Below, piece by piece: positions 62,021 to 64,000 of a stretch of 64,000 bases of DNA. The position numbers and the translations under genes were made by a program. A model generated the notes under the pieces. That model did not search any database. It saw only the letters and a list, made by a program, of their open reading frames with translations, and was not told the origin of the DNA. Source of the stretch: Hyphomicrobiales bacterium (lineage in GTDB: Bacteria; Pseudomonadota; Alphaproteobacteria; Rhizobiales; Rhizobiaceae); NCBI GenBank assembly GCA_900470805.1, contig UCCA01000005.1, positions 62,001-126,000 on the forward strand, written 5' to 3'. Every line of letters starts with the position of its first letter. The first letter of the stretch is position 1.

Positions 62021-62045
62021 ACTGAGGCAGGAAATGAAAGTTCCA
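62021..62045 (-). promoter_or_regulatory. EcfG/RpoE2-type promoter (GGAAC-N17-GTT)
   Basis: On the minus strand GGAAC (62045-62041) is followed after 17 bases by GTT (62023-62021), 28 bases before the small hydrophilic gene. The base before GTT is A. Confidence 0.58.
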
Positions 62046-62276
62046 TCGTCCCGCGGCGCAGCGCGTTTTGCCTGTTTCCTGCAGGGGCTCAGCCGGTAGA
62101 CTACCAACATAAGACTTCCAGGAACGGCAACTCACCAAAAAATTCTCGACTTTAGGGATTCACAAATCTGAAGCCAAAGCGTACCAAGGAGCGCTCCTTG
62201 AGCTCGCGGTGGACCCTGGGGCGGCGGCCGATGCGCGAGGCACCGGTCGTCGCCACTCAGCCGGATCGTCTGCTGA

Positions 62277-63084
62277 TCATACATCTACATCCAGCACCGC
62301 GTCGATTTCGCAGACGAGCCCGGCGGGATTGTAACTGATTGTCGACCGGCCGTTCAGCTCGGCGGCAAGAAGCCTCTCAACCAGACGCGATCCGAAACCC
62401 TTCTTCGTTGGGGGCTTCACTGCGGGACCACCGTGTTCAGCCCACCTGAAATGTAGCCTTGCTTTCGTGCTCTCATCACCGTCGCCAAGCCGCCAGGAGA
62501 TCGAGATCTTGCGTTGAGCAACCGACAATGCGCCGTACTTTGCAGCATTCGTCGCGAGCTCGTGGATAGCCAAAGAAAACGAGACGACTGCCTTCTGCGG
62601 CAGAAGCACAGGGGTGCCTTCGATCTCGAAACATTCTGCGGGATAGGGCTCCAGGACTTGCCTGACCAGGGCTGAAAGATCCGCGTGCTGCCAGTCGCGA
62701 TGTGTAAGGAGATCATGCGCCTTCGCCACAGAGGTCAGCAATTCCTGGAAGGCGTCCACTTCGTCCTGCCCCGTCCCCCCGCCCCAGGGTCTGTTTCAAG
62801 ATTGCGATGACGGTGGCAAAGACGTTCTTGACGCGATGATTGAGCTCGCCAGTCAATCCCGTAAAGCTTCTCGGCGGGGGCATTCCAGCTGGTAATCGTC
62901 AAGTCGAGATCGATGCCAAGGATCGCGTCATTCGAGGACTCGATGATGGCAGCCAGGTGGCGTTCAGCCTCCTGCACAATCTTGCTTGCCGAGATGGGAT
63001 GGCAATGAACCCAACTTGTCGGATCCGGCCATCCTCACCCCTGAGCGCCGAAACCGATATCGCCGTCACAACATTGGTCTTCAT
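62277..63084 (-). pseudogene. PAS-HWE histidine kinase, decayed by several frameshifts
   Basis: Pieces of one kinase occur in three frames. From upstream: a PAS end (EDGRIRQVGFIAI, near 63084-62985), a second PAS start (AAIIESSNDAILGIDLDLTITSWN, 62977-62860), an H-box readable as LNHRVKNVFATVIAIL in another frame near 62840, and an intact-looking ATPase end in 62277-62759 (SLAIHELATNAAKYGALS, GFGSRLVERLLAAELNG). One break lies in a G-rich run near 62775. The final frame can start at 62759 but would make only an ATPase fragment. At least three frameshifts are needed to rejoin it. Confidence 0.78.
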
Positions 63085-63126
63085 TCAGGATTGAGACGGC
63101 ATCAGAAGCCTAGCGGTTTCACACCT

Positions 63127-63417
63127 CTAGTCGCGTGCGTGGCTCACCATACGATAAGGATGCACGGCCTTGAACTGCGAGATCATGGCGGTTGCTTGCT
63201 GTAACACGCGCTCGGCTTTACGCACGTCGTCACGCGCCAGTTCGTCAGCATTGATGAAGATCGCCTGTGCCATATTGGCGGAAAGCGCGGCAAAATGGCG
63301 GTTGCCTTCGACATATGCCTCGCGTGCAGCTGCCTCCAGGACATGCGCGATATCGGCAAAGACCTCTTCGCGCTCCTCGATGCTGAGGTCTTCGATGACT
63401 TTGATCTTCTCTTCCAT
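63127..63417 (-). CDS. Hypothetical helical protein, 96 residues
   Basis: The ATG at 63417 gives MEEKIKVIEDLSIEEREEVFADIAHVLEAAAREAY, followed by HFAALSANMAQAIFINADELARDD, all predicted helical. I do not know the family. A longer start at 63462 adds a basic arm without support. It lies between the decayed kinase and the usg gene. Confidence 0.55.
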   Translation of the reverse strand: MEEKIKVIEDLSIEEREEVFADIAHVLEAAAREAYVEGNRHFAALSANMAQAIFINADELARDDVRKAERVLQQATAMISQFKAVHPYRMVSHARD

Positions 63418-63515
63418 TCTCGATCTCACTCCGGATAGACGTGTGATAGTGACCGAGCTCATCGGAGCCTCGATCGCGCAAAGAGCTAGGAAGCGAAAAT
63501 TTCCGTTTCAAGAGC

Positions 63516-63788
63516 TTAGTTCAGCTTGAAGTCGCCCTCAACACGTCGCCATTCGTTCGGTCCGATCAGACGCTGGTGTGTATAGCGGACGGAGTGCAGC
63601 GGTCCGTCGAGGCTGTCGCGCCAGAAGTCCAGGAACTTGCGCATTTCGGGAAAGTCCGGGGCGAGGTCGTAGTCCTGCCAGACGTAGGTTTGCAGGACGG
63701 ATTCAAAATCGGGAATGCGGTAGAGGATGTGCGCGGTAGTGAGACCGTAGCCCTTGAGTTGACGCTCCAAATCCGACGAGAATTGCAT
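63516..63788 (-). CDS. usg: Usg family protein
   Basis: The 90-residue protein carries the Usg pattern: LKGYGLTTAHILYRIPDFESVLQTYVWQDYDLAPDFP and FLDFWRDSLDGPLHSVRY. In some Rhizobiales usg lies near the trp genes; no function is established. Here it stands alone, with a strong core and normal length. No EcfG-like box with the correct -10 is found upstream, although GTTCC with a mismatched partner occurs near 63876. Confidence 0.92.
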   Translation of the reverse strand: MQFSSDLERQLKGYGLTTAHILYRIPDFESVLQTYVWQDYDLAPDFPEMRKFLDFWRDSLDGPLHSVRYTHQRLIGPNEWRRVEGDFKLN

Positions 63789-64000
63789 GCTTCAACTCCG
63801 TTTCATGACACTGCGAAGGTGACGTAAAATCATCCATCTATCAACCGTATTCTTAAATCTACAAAGGCGTTTATTGTTCCTTTCCAGCGTGTTAGCAGCC
63901 AGAGACATCGAGTGCTAATTTTTTCTCCCGCCCCTCTTGAAATCGAAAAATCTCGAAAATAAATTTTGCACGCGAACGCTCAGGTGAGGTTCGCACCCGT
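63789..64000. other. Right-end intergenic region
   Basis: The last 212 bases are AT-richer than the rest. They should contain the usg promoter. I see no gene. Confidence 0.4.

Noticed and set aside
63856..63880. EcfG-like box before usg
   Set aside because: On the minus strand the -10 position is ATT instead of GTT; only the -35 element matches.
1..64000. tRNA, rRNA, insertion sequences, integrases or replication origin
   Set aside because: No matching genes, terminal repeats or conserved RNA features were recognised by eye.

Overview
The window looks like an accessory or stress region of a Rhizobiales genome (Rhizobium/Agrobacterium/Ensifer type). Evidence: HWE histidine kinases, DUF982, an Usg protein, multiple ku genes with ligD, a ROSE-type RNA thermometer before an Hsp20 gene, an sRNA with repeated anti-Shine-Dalgarno CCTCCTCCC loops, and many promoters of the EcfG (RpoE2) type, GGAAC-N17-GTT. 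I found no tRNA, rRNA, insertion sequence, CRISPR array or replication origin.

Layout. 1-5112: end of an ornithine-cyclodeaminase-like gene, then a polar amino-acid ABC transporter, a LacI regulator and a PfkB kinase resembling fructoselysine kinase FrlD. Matching palindromes stand before the transporter and the kinase, so this is probably a fructosamine (Amadori compound) uptake locus. 5237-9600: a VapBC/FitAB-type toxin-antitoxin pair, a GGDEF-EAL protein and a broken HWE kinase. 9840-15541: an operon-like row of zinc alcohol dehydrogenase, membrane protein, K+-channel-like protein and a class II UvrA. 15729-23044: small redox genes, an HxlR/SDR pair, and a LysR-divergent cassette (SDR, hydrolase, SDR, GST, Old Yellow Enzyme). 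23136-24730: truncated SDR, DUF309 and the tandem-hairpin sRNA.

25072-33783 is a DNA-repair block: LigD, a stand-alone ligase, two Ku proteins, exonuclease III, Hsp20 under its thermometer, and small stress proteins. 33805-52614 holds further stress genes: SDR plus epoxide-hydrolase-like protein, DUF892 ferritin-like protein, KatE-type catalase, a frameshifted LOV-HWE kinase, AlkB, a frameshifted rpsU copy, a second zinc alcohol dehydrogenase with SDR, isochorismatase-like hydrolase, two single receiver proteins, a PoxB-like TPP enzyme, UdgX, flavin and quinone oxidoreductases, DUF4142, DUF2934 and DUF3175. 52734-60825 is one compact operon: FdhF/YdeP-like molybdopterin oxidoreductase, cytochrome c, caa3-type oxidase subunits II, I and III, a small membrane protein, CtaG and another cytochrome c. 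A dihaem cytochrome c gene converges on it. The right end has a decayed HWE kinase, a small hypothetical gene and usg.

How it works together (inference): ten EcfG-like boxes, each 28 to 97 bases upstream of a start codon and correctly oriented, would make much of 9.8-62 kb a general-stress-response island for DNA repair, peroxide and aldehyde detoxification and an alternative respiratory chain. HWE kinases commonly control EcfG through PhyR, yet all three HWE genes here carry frameshifts. Several other genes (rpsU copy, DUF4142) also carry single-base frameshifts, so real decay and assembly error must be distinguished.
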